Positions 30,620 through 44,100 of a stretch of 64,000 nt of DNA are shown one piece after another. The notes beneath the pieces are model-generated. The model saw only the letters and a program-made list of their open reading frames with translations, was not told the origin of the DNA and searched no databases. Position 1 is the stretch's first letter. Every line of letters starts with the position of its first letter. The stretch is from Larimichthys crocea (taxonomy: Eukaryota; Chordata; Actinopteri; Sciaenidae), in contig NC_040029.1 in the NCBI RefSeq assembly GCF_000972845.2, forward strand, positions 193,421 to 257,420, given 5' to 3'. A program made the translations under genes and the position numbers.

Positions 30620-32780
30620 CTGGAGCCAGCCTCAAGTGGACGTTTGAGGAACTGCCATATTTATCATTTCGTATACATGACCTACCCTTCATTTTATATA
30701 TATTTTCATAGTAGTGTCTTGTTCATCATTGGTCTTTGTAATAACGTTAAACTTGATATTTTGCTTTGTTTTAAAACTCAAACAACAGATAAAAAAAAAC
30801 TGCATATTCACATTTTATTATGGCTGTAAACAGACAATGTTTGCAAATGACTTATGTTGATTAACTAATGATGATGGCAGTGAGCGCTCTGGATTTCTAA
30901 ATTGGGCGTTTTAAGCTTAATGATTAATCTGTGGAGCTGAATTTTTTGTCTGACGGATTATGTCTGGAATCTCTCGGAGAACATTTGGGAATTTGGATGC
31001 AGACTGACGTGAATTAGTTGGTTTTTACCCATGAATAACAAGAGCTGGAGGGATTTGGACACTTTGTTGTCGTGCTTGAAAGATCACATATTGTATTGTA
31101 AAAATGGAAACACACACACACTGCCTCCACATGAATGTGTGATATAAAAAGTCACCGTCTCTCTCTGGAGGTCTTTTATTTACTTCACAACAGTCCTATC
31201 ATCGCAGATTACACCGGGGTGGAGAGCCGCAGCGCGACTCGAGGTAAAACACATCTCAGCTGGGATGCCCCGAGTTATTCACCCCTTGCACGAAGCATGA
31301 AGAGGTTGTTGACACTGCGGCGCTCCGACAATCCAACGCTGGGGCAGCCCACGCTCGGAGAGGCGAGGCGAGGCGAGGCGGCGGGGTCTCGAGGCACCAA
31401 TGGAGAGCGGGGATGAAAGGTGGAGGGAGAGTACTCACAGTTTCATTGTTGACCCATGACTCACACCCGGGGACAGTATAACAACATACAGCTAAAGAGA
31501 TTGGCTTGGAGGCAAAGTTGCCCCGTTGGGAGACGGTGATAGCGAAACTCTATTACAGTGAGTGCGGATTGAAATGGAAAAGGAGGCACTGGGTTTGAAT
31601 GGGGATGAGAGGCTTAACGTGATAGGGAGCATTATAGAAGTGATCTACCAGAGCGTGGAGGTGATGGAGGTGAGGAGGGATGCCACAAACATACGTGCCT
31701 TTGTTCTGATCAGGGTGTTTTTTTTTTGTCGAAAGCAGATTAAATGCCTGCAAATATCATCCACTAATAAGGAGAAACCATACGTTAATCACTTTGACTT
31801 CACCCCCCCACCCCAGGTGCCTTTAATTACATGATTTCTATCACACGATCCTTGTCAGAGAAATTACTTTTTCCCTCCCCGTGATAAAGACGAACCTAAA
31901 CCTGAATGAACATACGATAAGTTCACTCCTCGAATGGAAACGATATAATTGGGTGCAGTTCACGATTCGATATCTCTAAATTATTGGCGTTCCCAGTCGG
32001 TTCATTAAGCAGTAATGCAGATAAAAAAGCCTCGAGGTTTGTTTTGACTTTGTGAGGTTAATAAATTTAGCATATTATAATAATTATAATAACACAGGCC
32101 CGTCCTGTACTCCCCTGTTCACTACTGTGTGACACTCTTTAGTGTCTCTGTGTTACACATGACAAATAAACCTGAAACAGCTAAAGCCTCACTCTTCCTC
32201 CTTTCTTATATACATATAATGTTTAAACTGCATTACAGAGCACACACACTGCGTCAGTCGCTGTATAAAATTGTCAACCTTCAACATGTTCTTTACCGTG
32301 ATTACAGGTACTTAGCTGCCGCTGACGGCACTTGGCCAAACAGTACCTGAAATTACAGACGAACACCCTTCACGCTGCGGGTGTTTTTCTCTTGTCTTCT
32401 CTGCAGGACGTCACTGTACAACCAGAGGTGATTGTGTGAGGCATAATCATGTGGTTGTGTCTCACTTCTCTGCAGGATTCAGGTGTAATTTAAGATTTAA
32501 ATGTTCACGCAGCTTTTTGTAGGCGCACAGCACACCGTGAGATATAAGACAATATGTTAAATGATCTTTAAGGGACTGTAGGAAAATGATTAAGAGGGAA
32601 TTTTAGATTTTTATACCATTTATGCGCTCACATATGCAGAAGTAACTATTGTTTTAGTAGCTGAGATGTTTTCGGGTGCACAAATGAATAATTCCACTTA
32701 TATTCCATTAAAATATTTAATTATTAGCTTTCTTGCCAAGAGTTGGACAAGAAGACTGATGCATAAATACTGGAAAATGT
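30620..32780. other. Gene-poor stretch, no exon seen
   Basis: Includes a short aggcgaggcgaggcgaggcg run at 31361-31380 and a T run at 31718-31726. No coding exon recognised. Confidence 0.4.
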
Positions 32781-32784
32781 TTGA

Positions 32785-33665
32785 CACAACTAGCCTGGCT
32801 CTCTCCAAACATACGTGCTCACTAATTAACACATTATATCTTGGAAACTTGGAAGTGTTTTCAGTGTTTATGCTAAGCTAAGCTGGCTCCAGCTACATAT
32901 TTACCGTACAGCAGAGATGTATAGTAACGAAGTGGAACTACTTAAGTACTTTACTTAAGTACTAAAATGCAGTATCTGTACTTTTTTGGAGTATTATTTT
33001 TTTCCCCAACTTCTACTTTTACTGCACTACATATTTTTGATGAATTTAATACTTTTACTATGATACATTTTATGTGCTGAATCGTTACTCGTTACTATTG
33101 TAGCGTCCAGCCGGACGCATGATGAATGACGAGGCGATATTCAACAAACCTGCATTTATTGCTGAACGGTTTGGTTACAGGACTCGGTGACTGTCGGCCG
33201 GAAACACACCAAAACCACGCACCCAGGCCACGCTCTCTCACCTACTCCCCCGCCCCCTCGCTCTCGCATTCATTCAGACGCATTCACAGACCATGGGAAA
33301 TCACAGAACTCTACCATGAACATTGTAACACTGTAACATTAGAAGTTGTGCCTTAATAAATATTTGAAATAATATAAACAACAGTACTTGTACTTGTACT
33401 TTTACTTGTACTTTTACTTTCAGTACTTGAGTAGCAATTTTTTACATACTTCTACTTGCAATACTTAAGTACAACATTTTTTGAATACTTTAGTACTTTT
33501 ACTTAAGTATGGTGTTTAAAGAACACTTAAACTTCTACTCAAGTCAGTTTTTTGATATAGCACTTGTACTTCTACTCCACTCCTTTACTCCAGTACTTTA
33601 TACATCTCTGCCGTACAGACATGAGAGTGGTATTAAAGCAAATAAACAAAATGTTGAATCTTAGA
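32785..33665 (+). mobile_element. Dispersed repeat family R3, copy interrupted by a hAT element
   Basis: 32785-32911 carries ctagcctggctctctccaaa, cactaattaacacattatat and gctggctccagctacatatt. After the inserted hAT the element resumes at 33619 with acatgagagtggtatt. Removing the insert rebuilds the expected order of this repeat family. Confidence 0.7.
32912..33610. mobile_element. Non-autonomous hAT transposon, 699 bp
   Basis: Terminal inverted repeats cagagatgtata (32912) and tatacatctctg (to 33610) are flanked by the exact 8-bp direct repeat ccgtacag (32904-32911 and 33611-33618). Eight-base duplications and CAGAG termini are hAT hallmarks. Interior ends are rich in acttaagta/acttgtac motifs on both sides. 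The middle (about 33100-33370) lacks this pattern. No transposase coding is present. Confidence 0.85.
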
Positions 33666-33669
33666 TTAT

Positions 33670-35200
33670 TTTTGCACTTTTACTCAGAGATGTGCTCTTA
33701 ATTTGAAATATTTGAGGGACTTACAAAGAAAAACATTTTTACACATTAATCATTTATTGCCTTGGCAGCGTGAGGGAGCTTAATGAAACTTATGTTTCTG
33801 ATGCGGATATAAATAGATTTTCACTCAACTCTTTGATAGCGTTTTACGTTACAGCGAGGCCTTTGTTAAGCCTTAACTTTTTAATCAGCATTGACGACAT
33901 GCTTTAGGGCCGACGCGAGGAAGAACAAAGAGTACAAAAATAAATCAGCACGATGCAGAGAGGATGTAGAATAAGAGCTAATTACACACAAACAAACAAA
34001 TAAGAAGCGGCAGCATGCTGTAAATGCACTCACATAATTTGCCATCATTAAAAATGCCGTACAGGAAGAGCTTCTAAAAACATAATTCAAGGGCCTGGTG
34101 TGTTTAGGGATGTTAGAGGTTGCAGACGTCGAGGTCAGAACATTGTACATTAATTAATTTTCCCCTCGCATGCAGGAATTATCTTATTAATCTCTATTAA
34201 CCACGGACAAAACTGGCAAAGGTCCTGTAATTACTCCACCACGCCATCAAAATGACAGACTGCCTGGAAGAATCCGCAGCATTGTGCGGCTACAAAGGAT
34301 TGTTCACTTTCACTTTTCGTGCACACAAAACAACACGTGTAAACAAAACCGTGAAACCTACCCGAGCTGCCTTTTATAGCCCTGATGTGTTTTCAACTAA
34401 CACTGTACTAAACGCACGAATCCACTTAAAAGCTTTTTATTAACTCCAATAATGGATGCAGCCATTGTCCAACACGTTTACGAGGCGCATATCGCTGCAG
34501 TCATTAAAGTAAATAATGAAATAAAAGTAGCGGTACCTGGACTGGAAAGCTTTGAAAAGCCTGGAACTCTCGTCACGGAGAAAAAAACAATTAGAGACTG
34601 AAGTAATGAGACGGAGTGCTTTGTTTGGACGTCTTTGTATTGTGCTGATTTTAGCTGCTTTCACAGCTTTGACTTCCAAAACATGCATCCAAGACAGTTT
34701 GAATGAAACAAAAGTGAAAAAATTGCTTCTTTGAATTCACAAATCTTTAAAAATCCCTACAGTGCCAGTCTATCTGTTGTTAGGCATTTTAAATCCATGT
34801 TAACCAGCTCACAGTTCTTCCCTGTCTTTGTTGGCACATTGCAAACCCCTCAGGGTGAGGAGACCCCCCCCTCGAAATGACGCTGTCAGAATTTGATTCA
34901 TTTTGGTCCAGTAACATCGTTCAAAAAGAATACGATGCTGTATGTGTCCGTGCACCACTGAGCAGCTCAAACAAGAACGAACCGCGACCCATCGCCAAGG
35001 TGACAAAGGTGGATGATACAAACACTGTTCCACCCTGTACGGCTTCTTTTAAACGTACATTACGAACCTCATGTACTCATGTTCATGTTCTTTGCATGTT
35101 TATTATCTCCAACTTGACCTGACGTTGCACGTTAATTGTTGCTTACTCAGCCGTGGAGTCATGCACGTGCAAAACTTACCCCAGCAGCTACAGCGTCATA
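33670..35200. other. Gene-poor stretch, no exon seen
   Basis: Mixed sequence; no exon, RNA gene or repeat recognised. Confidence 0.4.
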
Positions 35201-35258
35201 GTTACAGAGTTACGCCTCCGCCGCGTGGTTATACCTTTGCTCAGAGTGTTTTTGGACT

Positions 35259-35371
35259 ATGCAAATCCAGGTGTTTGTGTGGTCGTCGACTCCTGATTGG
35301 CCCCCGGCTGACGGAGGCGTGGTCAGCTGCAGGATCACCACAACCCAACCACCCAATCAGTGGGATCCAAT
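35259..35371. promoter_or_regulatory. Octamer and three CCAAT boxes, promoter-like cluster
   Basis: ATGCAAAT at 35259-35266 (octamer). NF-Y-type CCAAT boxes occur on the minus strand at 35300-35296 and on the plus strand at 35353-35357 and 35367-35371, each followed by CAG or CAG-like bases. The segment is richer in G+C and CpG than its surroundings. No transcript can be assigned. Confidence 0.35.
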
Positions 35372-35409
35372 CAGAACCGTATCTAAACAAGAACGGTGGA
35401 CGTTTTTTT

Positions 35410-37415
35410 TGATATACTTGATATTTGATTAGATTATTTTTACTGTTTTGTCATTAGAACATAGTTCAGTGAGGTTTTTCTTTCTCAGTTTGATTTCTTT
35501 ACTGTAGACTTGTACTTTACCTCACCTCCTTTTGTTGAAATGAACTTGAATTTCATTTTATGTACCAAAAATATCTGGTTTTATGTTGCTTCCTCTGTCT
35601 TTGCAGCATCACGCGCTGCTCATTATTCTGCAATCGACACGATGTAAAGAATGACTCGTGTGCATTATGAAGTTTTTCAAATCCTGCCATTAGGCAGAGA
35701 ACAAACACGGAGGTCTGATAAGATTTCATTAAAAGCTTTTAAATGCTTTTATTTGAGCGTCTCTCTGCGAACACAACACTGGATATGAAGCGTCTCCGCT
35801 GTGAAAGAACGAACTCGAAGGTAACTCGATCGTGTTGAGTCGCTACAGACACACACATCACCGGCATATTTCCATTATAGCGGACATCCGTAAATAAAAA
35901 GGAGGTTTTTTTTTTGAGTGACAGATACAAAGACACAAAGTAAACAAGTCAAACTAGTCTCCTGCAGATCGTTTGTTTACTCCCACTCTCCCTCGACTCT
36001 GATCTGATTACCAATATGGAACGGATGCAGCATCGGCTCTGTCAGTCATTCGTCATGAGCCGGTCTCAGGTCAGGTTTCCTGTCTCTCTGATGGACGTGC
36101 AGGAGCCAGGTCCGCACATCGGCTCCATGTCTATACATCAACTCCCGGCGCCTGATTTTGTTTGGAAATGAAAGTCTTTATTATTGATTTTGGCTCCGAC
36201 TGTACATCCGTCTCCAATTTGTACCCCATCCCTCCTTGTCTAAAGCACACTATATTAAGCCAACTATCCGTCTCCGGGTCTCGCTCACCATCTGTGCATG
36301 TGAGTGGAAGCGGGTGAATTTTCCCATTAGGAATGGTTCGTGACCGGATTCACAGGCGGCTGTAATCGTGACGATGGATGTGGGAAAATCTGGGTGTAAG
36401 AAAGCGAATAGAAAACGCTTTATTCCCTGAACAACACGCCTATCGAAGGTCAGGAAGATGAAAATCGCTCCCTTCCAGCACGCTCGCTCAACTACAGACT
36501 GAACTATTCTGCTCTGAGGACAAAGCACCAGTCACTTTTAAATGGGCTCTGTTCTCACATCCATCCTTTGTAAAAACAACTCTTCCCGTCGAGGCCAAAT
36601 CCACAATCAGAGAGCACCTCGGGACGCCCAGACCACCGCCTGTGTGTACACTTTCCCCATTATCGTCAACAAAACAAAGAAATATAGATATCGGCGGAAA
36701 AAACAAGACATGTGATTGATTTATTGATCGACCCGGGGCCTTAACAAAGCAGGTACACAACCGCAGTCGGTGTTTTGCTGTTTGAGGCGGGCCACACACA
36801 CATTACATGGAACAAAAGTTTGCAGTTTAAGTTTGGGGCTTCTTTGATTCGAAGCATCCTAATGGACTCGTGGAGGTCTTAATCCAGCCACGAGCTCGCT
36901 GTGTGTGTCTCCATTAGTACGAGGGGCAGAATAATAAAAGAAAAAGAGAGTAAATCATAATGTGGTCACTTGTTTGGGAGCCTTCTTCACAGGTGATCAC
37001 ACATTTCGGCTAATTAGATCTTTCCTCTGGTAGCTTTGTTGCACAGCAGACACGTTGACATGTCATGATAGGAAAAATAAAATTAATGATGCTCGTCGTC
37101 ACTGAGAATCCTTATAATGTTATTATCAACACCGACAAGTCAAAATCTGTCTGCTGTGAAGACGACCTCTTCCTTCCTTCGGTTAGTGGATCCAGGTGAC
37201 CTCCACAGAGGTGGAAACCAGCGTGAATGAGGCGCACCTGCGAGGAAAAGTCGATTATCTGCTTTGTTAAACTTTGTTAAAAAATCAAAAAAGAATTAAA
37301 AAAGTAACAGCTGCTCGATCAAAGCTCCCCTCCTGGCTCGTTACGTAATTCACAGGATGGGAAAGGTCGACGTTTTTTTGTAAACACGCTTCACTTTCTT
37401 GCTCTCACGCTGAGC
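35410..37415. other. Gene-poor stretch, no exon seen
   Basis: Mixed sequence. No coding exon recognised. Confidence 0.4.
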
Positions 37416-37417
37416 TG

Positions 37418-37613
37418 GAGCCGGGAGGTGAATAGCGTAGCTTAGCACAAAGACTGGAAACAAGGGGAAACTGCTAGCCTGGCTCTGAATTCGTCTGGAT
37501 AAAAAACAAACCAGATACAACGGGCTGTAACTTTGGACAAAGTCAAGCAAAGGCTAGCAGTTTCCCCTTGTTTCCAGTCTTTGTGCTAAGCTACGCTATT
37601 CACCTCCTGGCTC
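37418..37613. repeat. Long inverted repeat (62-bp arms), R3-related
   Basis: Left arm 37418-37479 and right arm 37552-37613 are near-perfect reverse complements, with a 72-bp loop. Arms contain gaatagcgtagcttagcaca and ggaaacaaggggaaactgct. This could fold as a cruciform or RNA hairpin. It resembles the inverted halves of repeat family R3. Confidence 0.85.
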
Positions 37614-37614
37614 T

Positions 37615-38865
37615 AACTTCAGACTTGCAGGATTTCGTAGCATCTCGCTTCAACCTCGCCTTCCTGGCATGAAGAATGGTAACTTCTCTAATTATTCCAC
37701 ACTTGAATCTTCTCATGTGTAACCCTACTGGGAGCTTTGCATGATATGTGCTTACAGACCTTGACAGTAATTCATCAGGAGATTCCCGTCAGTGTCTAAA
37801 ACTGTTCGGTCATTATTAGTTCTGTCGTTCAATCAACTTATTCTCTTCCATCCTCATTCGAATACTTTAAGCTCGGCATAATTACTTCCCATGTGGTCGC
37901 CGCTTCACACTTTCACCATCCTGTGGGGGAGTTTGGCGTTTGGCGCCAAGGGCATAGAGACAAAGACGGTGCAGGGAGGAGGAGGACGGTCTGATATTTT
38001 CCCTCCCTATGATAGCATCTCTCTGAAAACATCTCCAAACAAATGGCTTCGCGGGATTAACCTCATCAAACATTTCCTCCAAACGATTGAATGCCATCAT
38101 CTCTTATTTGTTTATGAATGCACCCCGCGCCTTTTCTTTTTTCCTCTTTATTTAACGCAGCGGGAGTTAATGGAATTGTTGTGATGGTGATGTATGGGGG
38201 ATTGTGCGAGGAGACAGATGGGGAAATGTAATTACGGATGTTTCAGGGCTTCGGGGAGGAGGGGGGGGTAAAAAGAAAAGAAAAAACTTGTCACAAAGGA
38301 GAGTTCAAGAAACAAAGACAGCGCCATTTGTCATGTGAGACAATAGTCAGAATAAAATTAAATCAAGGGATTTTTACATAAAGCGCTTTCTCTTAAAATT
38401 GTGTTTCACCCCCAGCACACAGCAGTATTTTTTCATTATCTTGGAGGCGGTTACGTAACGTATTTTCGCAGAAGTCTTTGTTGTCAGGGTTCGGTTTGAT
38501 TTTTTATTCCTGTCGACTTTTGAGAAATTAATGGAACAGCCATTAACATTGGCAAAAAACAAGACGACTGTCAGGCTGTTATTGTTTGAATGAGGGAGTG
38601 TGAACTTCAGCATGGGTAGGTTTTATTCAAATTTGTACCGTCGGTCACGATAATCAAGAGGAACGAGGATGAAGTACCGACTCCAAACTTTAACTGGGAG
38701 GCAGCAACGATGACTTTAGGGTCAAATACACAACAGCTACAGTCACATATACAGAATATGGGTGAAAGCAAAGGTGGTTTTATTAACTGACCCTTTACAG
38801 CATCAGAGATAATCATTCCTCTTCATGTGAAGCAATGAACATGGCCTTGAAGGCCATCAGGTATG
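37615..38865. other. Gene-poor stretch, no exon seen
   Basis: Contains tttggcgtttggcgccaag at about 37931, which has two E2F-like cores. Otherwise nothing recognised. Confidence 0.35.
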
Positions 38866-38869
38866 AACG

Positions 38870-38959
38870 CCATGTCAATGTTTTAGCACTTTTAACTTCT
38901 GGATATGCTTTGGACCATGTCAATGTTTTAGCACTTTTAACTTCTGGATATGCTTTGGA
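38870..38959. repeat. Perfect 45-bp tandem duplication
   Basis: ccatgtcaatgttttagcac and the following 25 bases occur twice without change (38870-38914, 38915-38959). Confidence 0.95.
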
Positions 38960-40890
38960 TGAGATTTAAATGCTGCTTTTGTTGAAAAGGTTGGCTTATT
39001 TTTGGGGGAAGTAATCTCAAAATCGGAAAAATCTCAAAAACACACCGTGAACACACTGCAGCACGCACAGGTTTGCAGAGGCGAAGGTGAAGGTGAAGGC
39101 TCGGGTGTTTGATTGCAGCGCATTGGGAGAAATTACCATTCAGGTAATACACAGGTTCAAATTTAACAGACAAAATTCAGTTTTTAGTGCAAATTGACTC
39201 AGTTTGATCCGATCACACCTTTTATTATCTATCAGAGAAAGATTTTCTACATGGATCTCGTCTTTGGATTGAATGCCTGCTGTCGATACTGCAGTAAACA
39301 TCAACAGTCTAAAAGTAACCTCTAGTTTTTATTTGAGTACTTTCCTGAGTACAGATTGTCAGTAGTACTCCCTCCATCTTTATCACCTTCATAGTTTCAA
39401 AGATCTTTAAGATTGTAACTTCAGACAAGTCAAAACTACTTTATATACAGTCTCGCAGCGTTGAAGACGAGATTTGGAAATCCTAAGGTCATGGATCCCC
39501 AACGTACCCCAACCCCCAGAAGACATGTTTTTTCCAATATATTTCCACATTTTAAGATTATTTTATCTGATTTTTCACATTTAAAGCTATGATAAAACTT
39601 TTAAACAAGAAAGACCAAATGTTAAACTCAATACTTGGAAACTTCTGTAGTTTAGAGAGATAACCAACGCCGATGAGTCAGTTCACAGATTTTAAAGACT
39701 CTACTTATGCTATTGTTTCATTATTGTTGGTTGTTGTTTATCAAAAGTTATAAAGTCTCTCTGTCATTTATTCAGCTGTTCAATTATGTTATCTGTCAGC
39801 TTTGGTCTTTTCAGAATAAACCTAAAAACTACCGTGTTTAACATGTTAAACATTTCGGCTCTGCTCTCTAGACTTTCTTATATACAGTACCGGTATTTGG
39901 TGTTGCTCTTTCACTCTTTCTTGATGTATTGTCTTTTGGGTTGACCGGGTTTGGATCTTGATACATTTGTACATACAAAACTTACAGGCAGAAGACGGCA
40001 AATGTTAAACCTGCAGGTGAACCATACATACATCACGGAGAGGCAGATCAAACATATCAAATAATATATAGTGCGCATGACTTATTCATCACAGAAAGCT
40101 GCTGTGTGAGCATAAAGGTTGCCTGTAGTCTTCATAAACAACATGATGTTGAGGCCCGCAGCTTGCTATGACTTCGATCTGTGCTGAGAAATAAATCACA
40201 AACTCGTGGAAAAGTGAGCAGCAGGAGAGAGGAGATGAAATTGCCAAAGATGACTGAGCCTGAATGGAAAGACGGACAGAGCAGAGACAACAAAGACCGG
40301 GTCGTGACACCTGTGGAGGATCACGGCTCTCTGCGAGCTCCCACCGGACCAACGACGACAACGATGCCCACACAAAAACCATGAAACACTCTCACTTCCT
40401 CCTGCTCTTGTCACCTTCGCCAACACAGCCCAGTCAGTCAATCCCCCTCCGTCAATCTTTGCGTCTCTTTTTAACCTCTCTGACATGTTTCATGGTGCGA
40501 GTAAAGCAGCCGTCAAAGCTGTGAGGAGGAACGGGTCGCAGAGGGGTTGGCAGGTTATTTTGCGAGCATGATGGCAGTTTGAGGTGGCGTTTTACGTGTC
40601 ATGTCTCCAGCTGTTTTAATCTATTGTCGTATTCTTACACTCTCATTATAGCGCACCGAGACTGACATTAAGGGTGTTGATGAAGCGACACACAGTACGC
40701 CCTCATATATTGCCTCAACATAACCATCTAAACCACATATTTACATGTTGACTGTAACGGTTCCCAACCTGGGGATCGCGATCAAGATGACTGACAGCTG
40801 CGAGATACTAAATTCTGATTTCTTTCATACTTGTTTTTAATATTTGCTGATGGCTTTAGACCACAAATCTAAATATCGGCAAAGACGTGG
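38960..40890. other. Gene-poor stretch, no exon seen
   Basis: Nothing recognised except a short segment at about 40760 (ggttcccaacctggggatcg), similar to a part of several fish repeats. Confidence 0.35.
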
Positions 40891-40894
40891 ATCA

Positions 40895-41160
40895 TCGGCG
40901 GACTGGAGGCGGGCCGAATGATGCCTCACTGCTCGAATAAGCCATCTGTATTGACACCCACCTATCAATTAAAGCGTCCACGCTCTTAATCCTGCATAAC
41001 TTTAAGCCTTAATATAATGTGAACAGGTGAGTTGTATATAAATTCACCCTCAGTACAGTTGTCATGAATGGGGAAATTAGCTACAGAGACCAAAACTGTT
41101 TTTGTACCAGGCTGTAAACATGTTTATTTCTGCTGTGAAACATGGGGACTTATGGTGACC
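40895..41160 (+). mobile_element. Dispersed repeat family R1, longest copy
   Basis: Begins near ggcggactggaggcgggccg, continues through cccacctatcaattaaagcg and the shared R1 core, and ends at catggggacttatgg. It is the most complete R1 copy in the window. Confidence 0.75.
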
Positions 41161-41164
41161 AGTT

Positions 41165-44100
41165 GGTTGCAGATGCCAACAGCGAGTTGACATTGCTTCA
41201 TTTTAAGGGATCAAGGGGCTAAAGTTGCAACAAGTGCACGTTACTACTGTTTATATTTTAAAATACTGACGTCTTCAGTGAGAATAAACCAGACTCATTC
41301 TTTAATAATAATTTCTAATATCTGACCTGTCCTGTGGTGTGAAGATAAAATGGACGAAAGCTGTCGTCTCGCCATGAAATGTCAATTAAGACATCTTGTA
41401 GATACGACGTACTGTATACGTGTTGTAAATTATCTGGTAGTCATGGTAACTTGCATGCATGTCAGCAAACGTAGGGGTTTTAATGACATTATTTTCAAGC
41501 TGATATCACACTGTTCATGTGATATTAAGGAAGTTTCGTGCCGGTAGGGTTTTATATGTTTTTTTTTCTAAATTGAGCACTGAGCGTGAAAATCTATTTT
41601 ATACATCACAGATATTCCAGCCGACAGGATCTTCAAATAAACGCGAGGTATGAAATATAGAAGTGCTTTTTCATGACAATATTTTGACACGCTCATGAAG
41701 AATTTATGGTGGATGCTCTGAATCCTGTGAATAGTAAATACTGCAGCAGTGTGGTGACTCAGTGAGGAGGAGGCGATGTCCTTTCAGCTCGGTGATCCGG
41801 GCTCGCGTTGGCATGCGATCCGTCCCTGTTGAAGTGTCCCCGAGCAGGACGCTAAATCTTAAACCGCTGACCTCGACGCTCGGCCAATTAAATCCTCAAT
41901 GAAAAAAGTACAAACGCATTAACAGCTGAGGGTTTCCTGCATTCTGATGTTCCGCTGGCTGCTTCTTGTCTTTATCCAGTCAGCCTCCTCTTGATGTATC
42001 AGTGTTTAAACGCCACCCGCCGAGGTATATTTTCACAAAGCACGAGTAAAGAGGAATCAATGAGGCCCTTCATGTAGATGGCTCATTGGCCAGTTGGAGT
42101 AATGGAGCATAGACGGCCGCCACGCCATTGGACGCCGCAGCGCACGATGCCTTGAAAAAGATAGATGGAGGACGAAATCACTCGCTGTCATTTCAGGTCC
42201 ATCATTCTCAGCGCTTGGTCACTTTGCCAGGGAGCTATAGCGGAGCAGCGGTACGTGACTGCATCGACTAAGCAGATCCAAGCTGCGTGAACACAAAGCA
42301 GGACAGCACAGGCAAAGCCAAGAAGTCAGTGAACTTTAAAAAGGAGGGGAGGGATAAAAAAAACACTGCTGGGGCTCATTCTGAGGAAAAGATGCATTAC
42401 AGCCCAGATAGAACAAGTCAGCCCCATTGAGTGTATTCTTATCTCGTATCTCCTTAAGACACCAGGTGATCCTGTGGAGAGTTAGCGGGGCCGTCAGATG
42501 AAACTGTGATTTGTAACTTTCACCTTACAGCCACAGAAACCCGAAGGAGTGAGATTGTAAATTCTGCCCAGAGGTGCCGAAGAAGAAGAGAAGTGCCTCA
42601 CAAGCTGAGAGTCAAGACGAGTCTCATTGGTATTCAGTGCATTAGCATGGGACCTGGCTCAGTCATGCTGCATATATTTATGAATAGCAGTTCCTCTGGA
42701 GGTGTGAAGAGGGGAAACAGGGTGCGATTCACTGTGTTGGGTGCGCTGCCCTCTTTCTTGAACTGTCCTGACGAACGCCAGGTTCGACACCTCGCCAAGC
42801 ACCTCTCCACAGCTGTTGCGTTGCAAACGAACAAGACGACGACGACGACGACGACAACGGCGACGTGATTCTACTTTCATTGCCCAAGCGCACAAGAATA
42901 ACCTGTGCCTGTTTTTTGGATGCTCGGTGATGCAGCTTGGCTCGAGTCTCCTTGCTCAGCACAGAGGTAGAAAGGAGCATTAATTCTTAACCCTGTGGGA
43001 GGAGCGCCGGGGAGCGAGGCGGACGACTGCGAAATCCATCTATGTCTCGTCCCCCTCGAGAGCCCAAAGGTCACTCAGCTGTCAGGAAATAAAATTCAAT
43101 ACCTCAACCTTTCAAGCATGTCTCTATCCTCTGTGTCCCCAGTCAGAGCTACACAATCCCTCTCTGATGCATCCCTGACAGTCCGGCAGCTCGCTGCACG
43201 GACGATTCATGTTCGACGCCGCGAGAATCCACATCCTCCGACGCCGACAGGCACCGCTGACAGACTCCGCGTCGCCATGAAATCCACGATGAGTAATGAG
43301 CTGCATTACCGCGGCGGAGAACATCCTAAACTGTCGTGATGACCTAAATGTATTTATCCTTACCTGCGCACTTACCTGATGATTGATTATATAAGAGGAA
43401 ATTTGAAACCAACAGCCCTCCCTCCCCCCGTATGTGAAACAGAAATTCTCAAAGTGTATTTTTCACACAGGCTTTTTATTCACCAGCTTTGAGGATGAGA
43501 TGCACTGTGAGGAGAGAAGGCAAATCCGACATGGTGTCCGCTCAAAGATCCACAGAGCCTCAGAGTGTACTGTACTGTAAAGGCCAATAAATACAAAGCC
43601 CACGGATGAACTGCTCGAGTCGAAGTGTTTAAAAACTGCACTTCTTCCAATGCCGGATTCAGACTGAACAATGTTTTTGTGCCATCATGGAGACACGTTG
43701 ACCAATCATATCTTTCACGACCTGCATGCCTCTTTCTCTCTTTCCTCTTTGACTTCGTCTACAGGCCAAAATATTCTCATATGCTTGGCTTTTTCCAATT
43801 GTTGGGCTTGGTGACCATTTTGCTTCCTGACAGACATACTCTGTTGGTTGTTGGGCTATTATCTGTTCGGACACCGATCAGACCGTGACTCCGCAAAAGA
43901 AAATCTTGAACTGATTGAGGAAGCTTCCCGAAATTTAGAATCAAAATTTCAGCAACTTGTTGTAGTCTTAAGAGCTTATTCCCGGACAATACGGTAATGT
44001 AGGTAAAGGTATGTTTTGCTTGATCGACAATCACAGTCGAACCCAAACCCAGGGTGTCCTGTCAGAAAAACATACATACGGTCCACATTTTTGGACATGT

